DNA of 64,000 nucleotides, from NCBI GenBank assembly GCA_030998015.1, contig JARWMV010000246.1:186001-250000 (forward strand), read 5' to 3'. Positions within the stretch are counted from its first letter, which is position 1. Every line of letters starts with the position of its first letter. The translations under genes and the position numbers were made by a program. This document shows positions 11,764-23,240 of the stretch, one piece after another. The notes under the pieces were generated by a model, which had not been told where the DNA came from, searched no databases, and was given only the letters and a program-made list of their open reading frames with translations. Source of the stretch: Ceratorhiza oryzae-sativae. Taxonomy: Eukaryota > Basidiomycota > Agaricomycetes > Cantharellales > Ceratobasidiaceae.

Positions 11764-12216
11764 ATGGACAAACATGACGCCCAGCGGCTGTATAACCCCT
11801 GTTTGAGTCAACCAGCAAGTTGTTCCTCCCCTCCCGTTCGCATCGCTCGAAACATAAATCTTAGCCCCCGCGTGGATCTATCTACAGTCCTGTCCGTTGC
11901 TCTAGCGCGCGCAATTATCACAGGTGGCGTCGTGCGACAGAAACCATCACTCTGGCCGGCCTGGCACCGTTTCCAAGTCAGCCGGGGCAAGTTCCATACC
12001 AATTCTCCACCTGCAAGGAAAGCCGTAGGGGTCGTGGACTTTATTGTAGCTGCTACGATACTCTACCGTCCGACCCGCCTGATTGGCGCGAGCTTCGCTG
12101 GAGTGTTTGCGGTGTTTGGAGTAGGAAAGAGGATGTATGATACCGGAACGAGGCTGATGAGTGCAAAGAAGCGGTTCTGGCGCTCATGGCAGGCGGGGTC
12201 GTCTGGGCGGAAATGA
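11764..12216 (+). CDS. Possible small membrane protein, unrecognised
   Basis: A single-exon frame of 150 codons. The N-terminal half is basic and polar and resembles a mitochondrial presequence in composition. The C-terminal half has two short hydrophobic stretches (VGVVDFIVAATILY and LIGASFAGVFAVFGVG) and a basic tail (AKKRFWRSW). I do not recognise it. It is the longest open frame in an otherwise gene-poor stretch, but this length is not far above chance, and there is no splice structure to support it. Confidence 0.28.
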   Translation: MDKHDAQRLYNPCLSQPASCSSPPVRIARNINLSPRVDLSTVLSVALARAIITGGVVRQKPSLWPAWHRFQVSRGKFHTNSPPARKAVGVVDFIVAATILYRPTRLIGASFAGVFAVFGVGKRMYDTGTRLMSAKKRFWRSWQAGSSGRK

Positions 12217-14200
12217 GGTAGACTAAGGCACTAGTTTCCGGGAAATTTGACGCCGCTCAGCCATCTGAACGTCAAAGTGGTTCTATAAAATGCATGGCGC
12301 TCGTTGGTTACGAAAATGTGGGAAGTGTCTTCCAATGCCCCTTCACAAAAGCAGATTTGCGCGACTAGCCCTCAGGAGTTAGGAGGATCGACCGGCGCTT
12401 AGATAATCTAAACACTCGGGAAATCGCGCACGTGTCCAATCGGCATCCGCCACTAATACAATGGTGTTGTGTGTCGAGTCCGAAGATCATCTCGATGCAT
12501 TCGGAAAGTTCATCCACAACGACACGAAAATTTCTAAACGGCAAAGGACACCCCAGACGTTTCAGTTGGAACGCTGAAGCTCGAAAGCGGCTGGGTTAAA
12601 GTTTGGATCGTTTTCTTGCGGTGTTGTCAGTAAGGCGCTCGCTTTATTGGCAGTTTGAATCACGAAGACACGTGTTCTGTGTAAAATATACGTGAGACAT
12701 TTCTGTTTGGTGAAAATGAGCGCGGTTGAGCTGGGCTATTGTGGAGATGGTTTTAGGGGACGCCCCGGTGGCGCTGCGCGGTACCGGCCCCTTGGTGATC
12801 GGTGACTCCTATCCGTTCATTTGGGACACACAATCACAAGTGCCGCTTTACGTCCCGGAAATCCGCCACAGCAGGCAGCGTCGCGACATGTGTGGTCACT
12901 GTACATCGGCTCAACACCGCCGGTCGTTGCCTAGACTGCGCAGTAGTAGAGTTTGTGGATGATCGATTTGTATTTGGATGTGCTTGTGTCAAGAGACTAT
13001 AACGTTATTGATCATGCCTGAGCCACAGCCCGGTAGCGTTGATCCCGCCAAGGGCGGCGTTGGGGCGGGACCACTCGACAGCCGCAGCGCTGGAATATAT
13101 GCACCCGTTTTGGTCCCGGATGTGAGACCAATCAGGCGGTATAGGGGGTGCCCATCGCGGAGGATCAATTGCCGACTCGGCCAGCTAGACGCTCGCTTCA
13201 GTTTTGGGTATTTGAGCTCGGGATTAGACTCTGGGCTTTCCGGGGAGACAGCGCGCGTGCACCGCCCGACGGGGTGGAGTCGTTGGCTGAAATGGGTTTG
13301 GGGATCGTCGTGCGGTGGATTACAGGCTGAAGGACCAGGAAAACACGCAGGGACGGGCGGGGGCAGCGATCTATCAGGCGTTCATCTCGGATTCCCCTGG
13401 CGCCCCCGGCTGCGCCTGCGTGCTTGGCCGCCGGCGACAACAGAGGGCGGAGGTGGGGCGCGGCGGACGGCCGGGCCCGCCCGAGTGGACGCGCGCTCGG
13501 GGGGAGGGAGAGGAAGAGCGACGAACGGAGCATGCATATGCGGGTGTCTAGGACACGAGGGCGTCGACTCAGGGGAGATTGTCGGGGATGAGGTGAGGAT
13601 GGTCGTGCCCCAAAAGCCGGCTCAGCTGGTCCGGAAGCGCCAGTCGTTTCCTGGCTTCTTCGGGCGAGGTGCGCAGGGAGGTCTGTGCGCAGACGACGCA
13701 TGCAGCGCTCAGAGCGCGGGATCCATGCCAGGCCATGTCCGGAGCACACATACCCATCACAGCGATAAATGCCCAGGCTGGGAACCCGCCACCGCCGCGG
13801 ATATCGCCTTGCAGCGCCGCCGTCGGGCAACGTCGCAGCGGCAGTGCGCCCCGACGCAGCTCGCTATGCGCACGACGCCTACGCGCTGCACTGCGCCGTC
13901 CGTCGGGCACGCGGCGGGCCCCGGAGCGCTGGCGCAAAGAAAACGCGGCATAGATGATCGGGTGTTTGGCTGTGTGGATGTTCGTGTGGCGGGCCTCAGA
14001 CTACCGCCCGTTTGTGATCAGCCCTTCGTTTCCCTTTCGTTTCCCGCAACGACCAGCGTCGGAATCGAAATCCCCCCCCCTCCGGCCCTTGCTCCTCCCC
14101 TCCGCTGCCAGCGACTAGCCCTTGGGCGACGACGTTCCCCACAGATACGACAGCGCACACCCTCCGAGTGGCCCAAGCGACCGACCGCGTCCCACGCCCG
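12217..14200. other. GC-rich upstream region of SWI1
   Basis: About 2 kb before the SWI1 ATG. From about 13.0 kb the base composition becomes strongly GC-rich, which opens long frames on both strands (430 codons plus from 12978, 210 codons minus). These are composition artefacts: rich in Arg, Gly, Pro and Ala, mutually overlapping, without domains. A C-rich tract lies near 14072-14080. This is probably the SWI1 promoter and 5' leader. Confidence 0.5.
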
Positions 14201-17200
14201 ATGGGCGACCAGCTCAACAACCAGCTTGCACAACAGGCTATTTTCCGCCAGATCCAGGCGTCACAGATGAATGGCATGAACAACCCCAACGCCGGCGGCG
14301 TCCCACCCGGCCAGTCATCGCTCGGCTCGATCCCCTCGATGCCGGGCGGTGTGCAGGACCCGGGCCAGGCAAAAGTGTGGAAGGCCATGAACGAGCAGTT
14401 TCGGAACATGCCCAACGGCAATCCCAATCCTGCGCAGGTGAGTCTCCTTTTCTGCACGTTGTCTCGCGCATTGTCCTCGACCCAGCCCGCATCCGGCGCC
14501 CCCCTCCCATTCGCCCTCGGTCCCCTCGGCGGTATCATGGCTGCGCCCTGCACCGTCTCCCAGCCGTTGCCCTGCAGTGATCTGCTCGAGCCCGCGCTTG
14601 CTGATGCCTCGCGGCGTGAGCGTTGGTCCTGCTGGTTTGGGGGGGGGCACTGCCACCGTCGATTCCTGCCACGAAACGCCTGCTAGCCCATCCTCCCATC
14701 CGCCACCATCTGGCTGACATCCCCTCCTCCAGTTCTTCCAGAGCATCGTCCAGATGCAGGGCCAGAGCTTTCCTGGCAACCATGCCATGACCCTCGCGAG
14801 CGGCCCCCAGGCCAGCCAGTCAGGCCTCGGCCAGGCCAACCCCGCCGCCCAACAACAACTCATCCAGCAACAAAACATGCAGCGCATCAACATGGGTCTC
14901 ACCCAACAGCAGCAACAGCAGTTGGGCTCCGGCGTTGGCCCTGGCATGCATCCCGGCCTCGCCAATGTTAATCAGGCCCGCCTCAACGCTCTCCAGCAGA
15001 GCAATCCGGGCCTCTTGTCCATGATGGGACTCGGTGCCAACGGCATGAACCAGGCCAATGCTCACCTCGTTCCCGGTCTCCTCCGCAACCCGAACGCAAT
15101 GTTCGATCCCTCGATGAACGAGCAGGTAAGTGCTCGGCGCTCAAACACCGCTCCCGCGCTGACACATCACTTGACCGGCGGATGACTCGTAGCTCCAAGC
15201 AATACAGCGCACTCGGAACAACCTCAATCAAGCCTCGAACGGTGCACCCGCAGCCAATCAGCACATCCGTCTCCCCTCTGATGGTCACAACTCTTCCCCC
15301 CTCCTCACGGCTCCCCACGACCAAAACGCCATGATGCAGTCCGCTCTGAATCGCTCGCCACAACCTGGCACCTCCAACCACCCTCCTGGCTTGGCCCAAC
15401 AAGCTCCCCAAACTGTCGCCATCATCCAGAAGCTGGACTCGATGTCAGTACGAGAGCTTGAGATGCGCGTGGCGCAATGGCGCGAGGCGTTTGCTCAGGC
15501 TGAGAATCGGGTCCGCGAATTTATTCCCATGATGCAGCGGCCTGGCGCGACACCAGAAATGCATCAGATGCTCGGGCGATATAAGCAAGATTACGAACAG
15601 ACCAGGTTCCTCTACCAGAAGGCGTATGAGATCCTTGGCCGCAAGCACGCTCAACAGCAGTTACAAGGTCAAAACGCGGCTCGTATGACGCCTACGAATG
15701 CTGGTGAACCGAACAGGCCCGGGAGGTAGGTTGATCGATTTTTCTCGCCTCCATAGGTGCTGAAAATTTCGGTGCTCTAGTCGTGCGGCTGGTGGACTTC
15801 CTGGACCGGCGCCTGGTATGCCTGGATGGCAAGGCCAACCCGGACCATCCTCCACGCCCCAGATCCCTCCTCAACCTTCCCCTCGTAATGCCAACGCGAC
15901 CCCATTCCAACCCACGCCCTCTCCACAACCCAACCCCGATCAGCAAGGTCAACAGACATCTCCCCAGTTTAGACCTGGTGGCCCTCGACAGACCGCTATA
16001 CCGCGCGATCGCAATACGTTTGGAACCTTTATGAGAATGTGGTTCGGGCAAACCGGACGCACCGTTGATAACATACCCAAGGTCGGCGAAAAGCCACTCG
16101 ATTTATACCAAATGTACATTGAGGTCGAGGGGTTGGGTGGTCCGGAAAAGGTGCAAGCTACGGGGCTTTGGCATCTTGTAGCGATGAAGATGGGATATGT
16201 CGACCAGAACGATCCGCAGATGGTCCATATCGCCAAGATTCTTGCAGACGCTTATAGCACTCTTTTGGTGCCATTCGATCAGTTCTGCGTTGAGCGTATG
16301 CATATGCTCAGCTATAGTGTCAACCAGCAGCGGCAACAGCAGATCCACGCCCTCAATCGCAACATTGCCATGGCCGGGAATCCGGCGGTTCCAGGTGGGG
16401 GTGTTGATCCCGCTCTACGATTGGGGATACCTCAGGCGGAGAACTCGGGTCCGCAGTTCCAGCGGTTCCTTCTGTATATCAGCCAGATGCTCAAGGATTG
16501 GATGCCAGAGCAACCACCGTACGCGAAGCTTATGCGTGTCGCGCAGATGGATCTCCCCCAGATGCAGCAGCAGAGCTGGCCCGACGACCGGATTCAGTTG
16601 GTTCTCAAATTTAAGCCGATGCTAAACCAGTGGCGCGCCAATGTAATACGACAGCACATGTCGAATCCGCAAAATGGTCAACCTGGACCTGGACAGCAGC
16701 CGCCCCAGTTGCCTCAACAACATCCAAACGATCCACGTTCGTCTAGTGGCGGCGGCTCCCTTCCCCCGACGATGCCGCAGGCGGGTATTCAAGGCGTCCC
16801 CATTCCAGTCAAGCTACCGTTCCCTGCGGAGATTACCCAGCGTGCGAGGCTTGTAATCGAAAGTCTATCCCGAGAGATTGAGCAAACGCGTGAGTCTTTT
16901 TCCGGACCGCCTTCCGATGCGTCATTTATATATTGTTTACTCAGGAGCAGGGCAGTACCAGCGCCGTGAAGTCCCAGACGTACAACGTGTACAAATGAAC
17001 CAGGCCGTGATTACCGCCCACCCGCTGGCTCAGGAGTTTGAGCGCATGGCGTCGTTGTATTACATGCTGTTTAACAACCAGCAGCAGACACGACATTTTT
17101 TGGATCAAGTAAGTTGACGGGCTTCTATTTGGCTCATGTGAACTTTCTGATCTGATACAATGTGCTTTCTCAGGCAGCGCTTTTGCGAGAACAGCATCGG

Positions 17201-18565
17201 ATTCTGCAGAGCGGACAGCAACATTATATCATGTCGCTCGAAGAGGTTTCTCTGGCACAGAATACTCTCCGCATGGCGATCCACACGCTCAAGGTTGCAT
17301 ATGCCCAAAGGGTTAAGATGCATCAGGAGCAGGTGGTGGCGGCTAGCTATCGTCCGGACGGACAGATGACACAACAGCAATTGCAACAACAGCATCACCA
17401 ACTATTGCAACAACAGCACCAGCACCAGCACCAACAGCAACAGCAGCAACAGGCTATCGCACTACAGAACATGGCGGGGCTTGCGGCTCAGCCCCCAGCT
17501 TTGGTCGAACAAAGGCCGCCGAGCCAGCCACAGTACGGTTCTCCCAAGCCCGACCCATCTAAACCCCAAGTAGGCGCCGGGCAGCTGGGGAAGTCCGCTG
17601 CTGCGGCGGGTAAACAACAGCGCAAGCCAGCCGCGCCTGGCCAGCCTGTCAATACCCCCTCACCCGCGGCTGCTGCCACACCCTCGAACATGGAGTCTGC
17701 ACCAACACCTTCATCCGCCAACGAACCTGCTACGCCCAAGTCTCCTCGCAGCGGAAAATCCAAGGTTGTACCAAAACGCACACCGTCTCAGCCCCAGAAG
17801 CTGAAGAAGCCGGGCAAGATTGAAATGCCCCCTCCGCCGGCGTTTGACCAACCAGGTTCCAATAAGCGCCAGCGGGAGGACGAGGCCCAGTCCGGCGCCG
17901 AGCCCGTTATGCCGACTGCAGGACCTTCGTCGCCCAAGCGGGTAAAGACTGAGCCCGAGTCGACAGAGCCGATCAAGACCGAGTACATTAATGACGATCC
18001 GGTTGCTTCGATGAACGAGTCGCTTGGTCAGCTACAGCAGGCAGCGCCGGGCCCGAACGGAGATGGTATTGATCTCGATATCCTTGCACAGCTCAACGAG
18101 ATCCTAGAAGGCCCGACTGCTGGCCCGAGTGGTTCGATTCAGACTCAACCGGGCGATCTCCAAGCGGACTCTGGCCCCAAGGTCGAGGATGTCTTCGATT
18201 TTTCGTACTATTTGAACGACAACGTTGGCGATGAGGACCCTTTAGGTGGGGCGGGTGTTGATGTCCTTGAGGCGGATACACCCGACCTAAACACCAACAA
18301 GGAGACTCCGGACTCGGCTGCGGACGACATCGAACATCTCGGTCAGAAAAGCCCGGGAAAGGCAGAAGCGCCGGCAGGGGACGCGAAGAGCCTTGCCGGC
18401 AATAGGGCTCCCACTTTGACTGGGGGTTTTTGGGACGCGTTCGACGAAGGGGAAATGTCTGAAGGCGCGTACTTCATGGGTGGCGGTGCGAACGGCTTCA
18501 ACTGGAGTGGCCCCATCGATGCGAACGCGTCTTCCTGGATTGGGATCACCGGCACCGCTGCGTAA
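14201..18565 (+). CDS. SWI1: SWI1-type ARID subunit of the SWI/SNF chromatin remodeller
   Basis: Six exons: 14201-14437, 14733-15125, 15193-15725, 15781-16889, 16945-17108 and 17174-18565, about 1275 aa. The ATG starts MGDQLNNQLAQQ; further in-frame upstream codons exist but lack an ATG. The Gln/Asn/Pro-rich N-terminal half is typical of SWI1. One ARID domain lies at about residues 465-575 (FGTFMRMWFGQTG, LDLYQMYIEVEGLGGPEKV, LVPFDQFCVER). The C-terminal conserved region contains SLEEVSLAQNTLRMAIHTL, followed by poly-Gln and an acidic tail. SWI1 contributes DNA contact and activator binding to SWI/SNF in the nucleus. Intron 1 is 295 nt, far longer than the others here. The inverted neighbour at 3.0-5.8 kb is a diverged paralogue. 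Confidence 0.92.
17366..17460 (+). repeat. Poly-Gln/His tract in SWI1
   Basis: CAG/CAA/CAC codons encode alternating Gln and His runs, including a QHQHQHQQQQQQQ stretch. It is part of the coding frame and is likely length-variable. Confidence 0.8.
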
Positions 18566-19058
18566 AAGGGTTCTGTTTGTGCGTTGGGCACCAATTGTAC
18601 GAATTTTGGTTGGTTCTTGTCGCATATTTGATACTCTGCATGTTGTTGCCACTAGTCACCCCCCTATCCCCATGCTTGATTTGATATATATTAATATGAT
18701 GTTGCCGTGTCATATATTCTCCTCTCTGTTTCTTGTTTCTGTTCTTGATTCGCTGTGTCTATTTTGTGTCATTTGCTCTCTCGCTTATGCGCCTTCTACT
18801 CTTGACTTTATTTCTTTTTTTACGATTGTGATTTGGGTCTGGAGCCGTTTGTGTCTCTTGTCGTGAATAGGCTGTACTACATCTGCTATTGAACACCTTT
18901 GTTGTCGAGATTAGCATTTCTTTACGTTTTTCTTCACGGTGTGACGATAGTCGAGAGGAATTATATACGACTACGTTTCCAAAATCTAATACAGGACGCG
19001 GGAAGGTATAAAACAATTTCTAAGTGCTACATATTCGACTATCTAACGGGGTATTCAG
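18566..19058. other. Convergent 3' intergenic region
   Basis: About 490 bp between the ends of SWI1 (plus) and the CCDC130 gene (minus). T-rich on the plus strand, as expected for 3' UTR and poly(A) signals. No gene seen. Confidence 0.5.
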
Positions 19059-20409
19059 TCATGGTTTGCGTGACACCAAGTCTGGCAGCTTAGAGGTCGT
19101 ACGACCCATCACACCGATCCCACCCTTCGTAAACGGATCCAGCTTGCGGGCCGAGTTGGCAGCTAGCGTCGCAGCTAGACTCGAAACGGCCTTGGCCTTG
19201 GCGGATTGGGCGAGATCTTTCTTTGAGACGCCAGTGCTTGATCGCGGCAGTGGGTTGGACCGGACGGCGGATCTATGTGCTTGGGAATGAGTCTTGTGGA
19301 TGGGCCGAGAATCATGCTCCTTGTGCTTTGGCATCGATACTGTGCGTGCGGGGGATCGAGGCTGTAACCGGCTCGGCCCCGCACCGAACGAGCCCCCTTC
19401 GCCCAGAGTGTTCAGCACGCCGTTGTGTGCGTCCTCTAGTCGTTTTTTAGCATTTTCCTCCACCAACTGCCGCTTCCCATCCTCCCATCCTATTTTCGCC
19501 TCCTGTCTCAGCAATGCATCGTTCGCATCGACCAGCTTGAGATTCGCGTCAAGTCCATATCGCTCTCGAACAGCATCATCTGATGCCTTGACACGTAGCG
19601 CAGCGTGCTTGTCGGTCCGGAACGACTTTCGTAAGCGGGCGGAAAGGGTATACGGATCGGCGGAACGGGATGCCGAAAGCTCTTGTAGCTGTTCCAGATG
19701 TGGTTTGGCGTGTTTGACATAGTTCTCTTCTTGGGCAGTCGACTTTTCCAGCGATTGAAGCGGGTCGAGGGGGGCATTTTTAGATGGGTCGTTTTCTGGG
19801 GTTAAGATGTAAGGGGAATGGAGTCAAGAATAGGGAAGGGCACACACCATGTATGGCATACCCCCCATTCTCTTCCGGGTTCCAGTCTTCTACTTTCTGC
19901 CTTGCGCCATACTCGATCACATATCTAGTATTCTGATAATGCTCTGTGTGAGCGGTGGGGTCCAAGGCTGGATGGAACACACCTGTGGATCCGTCCTGAT
20001 CTCAAACCAGTGACTGCATAAATGACACTTGCACCGAAAGGCGAATATGGGGGTTGTATAATAGCTGCCCACTTTACGCTTCTCGGCGTTGTATCGCACA
20101 CCCATTCCAATATGAGCATCACATCCTCCGCTGCACGTTGTGCGCTCAGTAACCCAGTAGCATCTTCGGCCAGAGAAGGTTTCGGCACGTACCACCATAT
20201 ATTGAATGGAAGCTCGAATCTAGTATTTTCAACAACAGATGAGTAGCGGGAAGATAGCCACCCGTGAAAGAATCATACCGGGTAATAAGAATTCCTTGAT
20301 CAATCTTTCGAGCGCGGTCACCAAGCGCATGTTTTCCCCGATAAGAGTTCAAGCTCTTGTGCTTTTCTCCGTCATAGTCAGGTGGATAGTATTTGTTGAA
20401 TCCTTGCAT
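19059..20409 (-). CDS. CCDC130: CCDC130 / CWC16 family splicing factor (Yju2-related)
   Basis: Five exons: 20409-20279, 20219-20193, 20130-19983, 19932-19848 and 19795-19059, giving 375 aa. The start MQGFNKYYPPDY and the block HALGDRARKIDQGILI are diagnostic of the CCDC130 branch of the CWC16 family. A Cys4-type zinc site is visible as CGGCDAHIGMGVRYNAEKR followed by FRCKCHLCSHWFEIRTDP. The second half is charged and helical, with a basic tail ending DLVSRKP. The relative Yju2 joins the spliceosome around the first catalytic step; CCDC130 is a nuclear protein found with spliceosomal complexes. Exon 2 is only 27 nt. The upstream gap of 222 bp is shared with the SCP2 gene. Confidence 0.92.
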
Positions 20410-20631
20410 GGTTGTTTATCCCCCAGAAGTCGGCGTCAGGATGAGGCGGCTCCAGATCATGTGATCGGACTACCGGTTATGGCTACCGAAATCACATGCT
20501 CTCCTGTCGCCGTTCACATGCATCGAGTTCAGCGCGTGAGCTAGACTAGACTACGACAACTAGCCAGGATCCCCGCATCCTCCTAACCCACCTCTCAATA
20601 ATAATATTTCTCTCTCGCTTCAACCATCACA
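20410..20631. promoter_or_regulatory. Bidirectional promoter, CCDC130 (-) / SCP2 (+)
   Basis: Only 222 bp separate the two start codons on opposite strands, so the promoters must overlap or be shared. The last 50 bp before the SCP2 ATG are CT-rich (ataatatttctctctcgctt), which is common just upstream of fungal starts. Confidence 0.55.
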
Positions 20632-21404
20632 ATGTCGGATTTGAATGAACCCGGATTCAAGGTATGCAAAACTTACTGGGTTATATGGTGCAGGTAACAG
20701 ATGCTTGCGCTTTAGGCGTCCGACATCATCTCCGAGCTAGGCAAGGCATTCGCTAATCTGAGTGACACGCAGAAAAAGCAGCAAATTAAGAAGGTACGCC
20801 TATCTCTCTCGCGAATGTCAGTTGTCCTAACCAGTGATTGAATATGCATAGACCAACGGCATTTTCGAGCTGCGAGTTTCAAATGCAGAGAAAAAGGAAG
20901 GAGTGTGGACAATCGACCGTATGTCTAGTATAGCTCTATACTCGTGTGCCCCTTCATAGCTATTGTTTTAAGTCAAGAAGGAGGGCACGGTGAAGAAGGG
21001 ACCCGCTGCCACCAAACCAGACGTCACAATCTTGCTCTCTGGTTAGTATTCAATCCCATAGGCTTCCAGCGTGCAAAAGCTTACTGATGTATTACAGATG
21101 GTGTGTTTAGCGGGGTTCCTCTGAAGTTGTTTCGATGTTAACGCAGGAACAGACACATTCACCGAGCTAGCAGGTGGTACTCTAAACGGGCAAAAAGCAT
21201 TCATGACCGGAAAGCTTAAGGCAAGCCCACGTCATAAGCTCCTTCTGCCACTCCTAACCTACCAATTGTTTTAGACCAAGGGTAACATGATGATGGCCAC
21301 AAAGCTAGAAGGCGTGCTCAAGGTGGGCACCACAGATTTATTTGTCTCGATAATGCTAATGTAAAATAATAATGTAGCTCGCCAAACCTCAGGCAAAGCT
21401 ATAG
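20632..21404 (+). CDS. SCP2 sterol-carrier domain protein with PTS1-like end
   Basis: A small SCP2-domain protein of about 131 aa from eight proposed exons: 20632-20661, 20716-20793, 20852-20918, 20973-21041, 21098-21100, 21147-21220, 21275-21322 and 21378-21404. Family landmarks are the opening helices (DIISELGKAFANLSDTQ), a GVWTID strand, LNGQKAFMTGKLKTKGNMM and a final helix MATKLEGVLK. The protein ends in -AKL, a variant of the peroxisomal PTS1 tripeptide, so import into peroxisomes is likely. SCP2 proteins bind fatty acyl-CoA or sterols. Two oddities: a possible 3-nt exon at 21098, and an intron at 21221-21274 that begins with GC rather than GT. If the micro-exon is skipped, the frame is still open and one Asp is lost. 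Confidence 0.88.
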
Positions 21405-21756
21405 AATCTTCTACCGTAGATTGGCCTAGACACACACTAGTCTCGTGCTCATTTTATGTAACTTTGTTTAAGAGTCAATTACATTTTTCGTTGCTGCATC
21501 CAATCAAGCGCTGCCAGCAACGCCAATGCTGCTTTCGATCGTCCTCAGCGGTTCCAAGCAATTCCTACCTTGAAGTTGGGACAACGAGCGGTTCGGGTCG
21601 GAGCGCGGCATAGCCACAATCACATGAATTGGTAAATTAGTTTGCGTGGGCTTGTGATTTCTCTTGACGACTCTTGCACCCGATTTTACCCAACCCTTGC
21701 GACCAGCGTCGACCGTCTGGCTTTAACTCCGTGTTTAATTCCTTTTCAATGGTGCA
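21405..21756. other. Intergenic region
   Basis: About 350 bp with the 3' UTR of the SCP2 gene and the promoter of the J-domain gene. No gene seen. Confidence 0.4.
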
Positions 21757-22999
21757 ATGCTTTCCTATGTTGTGCACACAGGTGTGGTTAGCGCTTCTTC
21801 CAGCACCGAGCTGTCTGACGTTGATACATTCTAGCTTCAAGCCTCATAAATCCCTGGAGCCGTCCGACGACTCCAGCATGCTCCTCTGAGGTTGTGCTCT
21901 CCCGTAAACCCGACCGCCACATCTTGGCCGACGAACTTCCGGATGACCAAGCCGGATCTTTGATTGAACGAATATTATGTTGTTCTGACTTGTACGCTGT
22001 GCTTGGGGTCGATCAGTCTGCTGGTCCCGAGGAGTTACGACGAGCCTATATGGGCTTGTGCAGACAATGTCATCCAGAGTGAGGACCATCTTGCCTGTAT
22101 GAATCAAGTTTATTGAATTTCGGTCGCCTGCTTCCACCTAGTAAATTTCCAAATGAACCACGAGCCACCGCTGCTTTTCAACGGCTCTCCTATGCGTACT
22201 CTGTACTGTCAGACCCACGAACACGCAGACTTTATGATAACAAGAAGCTCGATCATGACGCTAACCCAGCGCAAGATGAGCAAAATGCCGACGACACGTT
22301 AAACCAGTAGGCTTGTATTATTACTAAGCTGGCCGATTTGTACTGACTAATTTCCAGAGTTCTGCAAGCTGTGTGGGCGGACTTCCTGGACGGCGACTTT
22401 GAGATGATTCGAATGGTTCTCCGTGAGTCGTTCGCTAGGCGTTTGTATATGCAAATATCTCATGCCCACCATGATACAGGCTCCATTAACGAAGCCAACC
22501 CAGCTCTTGGCTTTGGAGACGATAAGACTGAAGCATTGCTTCATGCTTTGATTAATCTACGCGATATCATTATCTGTAAGTACACCTACCTCGCTGCTAC
22601 TCGATTAGATCTTGATGAGAGACTATTCTCCAGCTGGGCAGCAACACTTCCGTCTAATCAAGTTTGAGCTAATGCGCTTGTATGAGATCCAACTTGCATT
22701 ACGGCAGCTCCCATATTTCGACATACCAGGGCGACTCAGGTTAACCATGCAGCTCGCGCGGCTCACCATTGCGCTACCAGTTAACGTCGACAAAGCAATC
22801 ATGGTAAGCTGGGGGTCAGGTCGCACGATTAATCGATATAAACCCAAGTTACCCGTTGTAGACAGCGCAAAGGGACCAACCAGAAGGCGAAGTCCAGCTG
22901 CGCCGTGGAAGGTATCTTCCCTCGAGCATTCACTCAGTCATCAATCTAGCGTGTACCGTCCTCGAGACTGGTGAACGTGTTTTACCTTCACGCACTTAA
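21757..22999 (+). CDS. J-domain (DnaJ/Hsp40) co-chaperone
   Basis: Six exons: 21757-21781, 21835-22078, 22142-22306, 22358-22575, 22634-22803 and 22862-22999. The J domain reads DLYAVLGVDQSAGPEELRRA and then LCRQCHPD|KFPNEP; the HPD motif that activates Hsp70 ATPase is split by an intron, with the Asp codon completed after it. It continues FQRLSYAYSVLSDPRTRRLYD. No Gly/Phe or zinc region follows; the rest is helical (LLHALINLRDIII, LRLIKFELMRLYEIQ type segments), ending LPSSIHSVINLACTVLETGE. The first exon is inferred: no ATG lies in the frame of exon 2, but ATG 21757 joins it in phase through a 53-nt intron with a ctgac branch site. Which compartment it serves is not evident. Confidence 0.78.
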
Positions 23000-23240
23000 A
23001 CGCGACGAAAAAATAATAGACATTCCCGTTAGACTTGCCTGGAGGATTCCGTTCCAGGCTGTATGTAATTTATACGGATGTATCATGCATGGCACGGATA
23101 GACTGTAATTTACTCCGGGACACCAAAGGGCAGACAGACTCGTTTCGTCTGTCGGGCCGCATTAGACATCTCTGCTTATACCAGACACAGTGCGTCTCGG
23201 TGTCGTAGACGAACGCGAGTAACAAGGGAAGTTCAAGGCA

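Noticed and set aside
13198..13830. 210-codon minus-strand open frame
   Set aside because: Same GC-rich segment; Arg/Ser/Pro-rich with no family signal; a composition effect.
14168..14200. Upstream in-frame start for SWI1 at 14168
   Set aside because: The codon there is GTG, not ATG; the first in-frame ATG with a Gln-rich continuation is 14201.
12978..14270. 430-codon plus-strand open frame
   Set aside because: Lies in GC-rich DNA where stops are rare, overlaps the true SWI1 start in another frame, faces long opposite-strand frames, and has no domain-like pattern.
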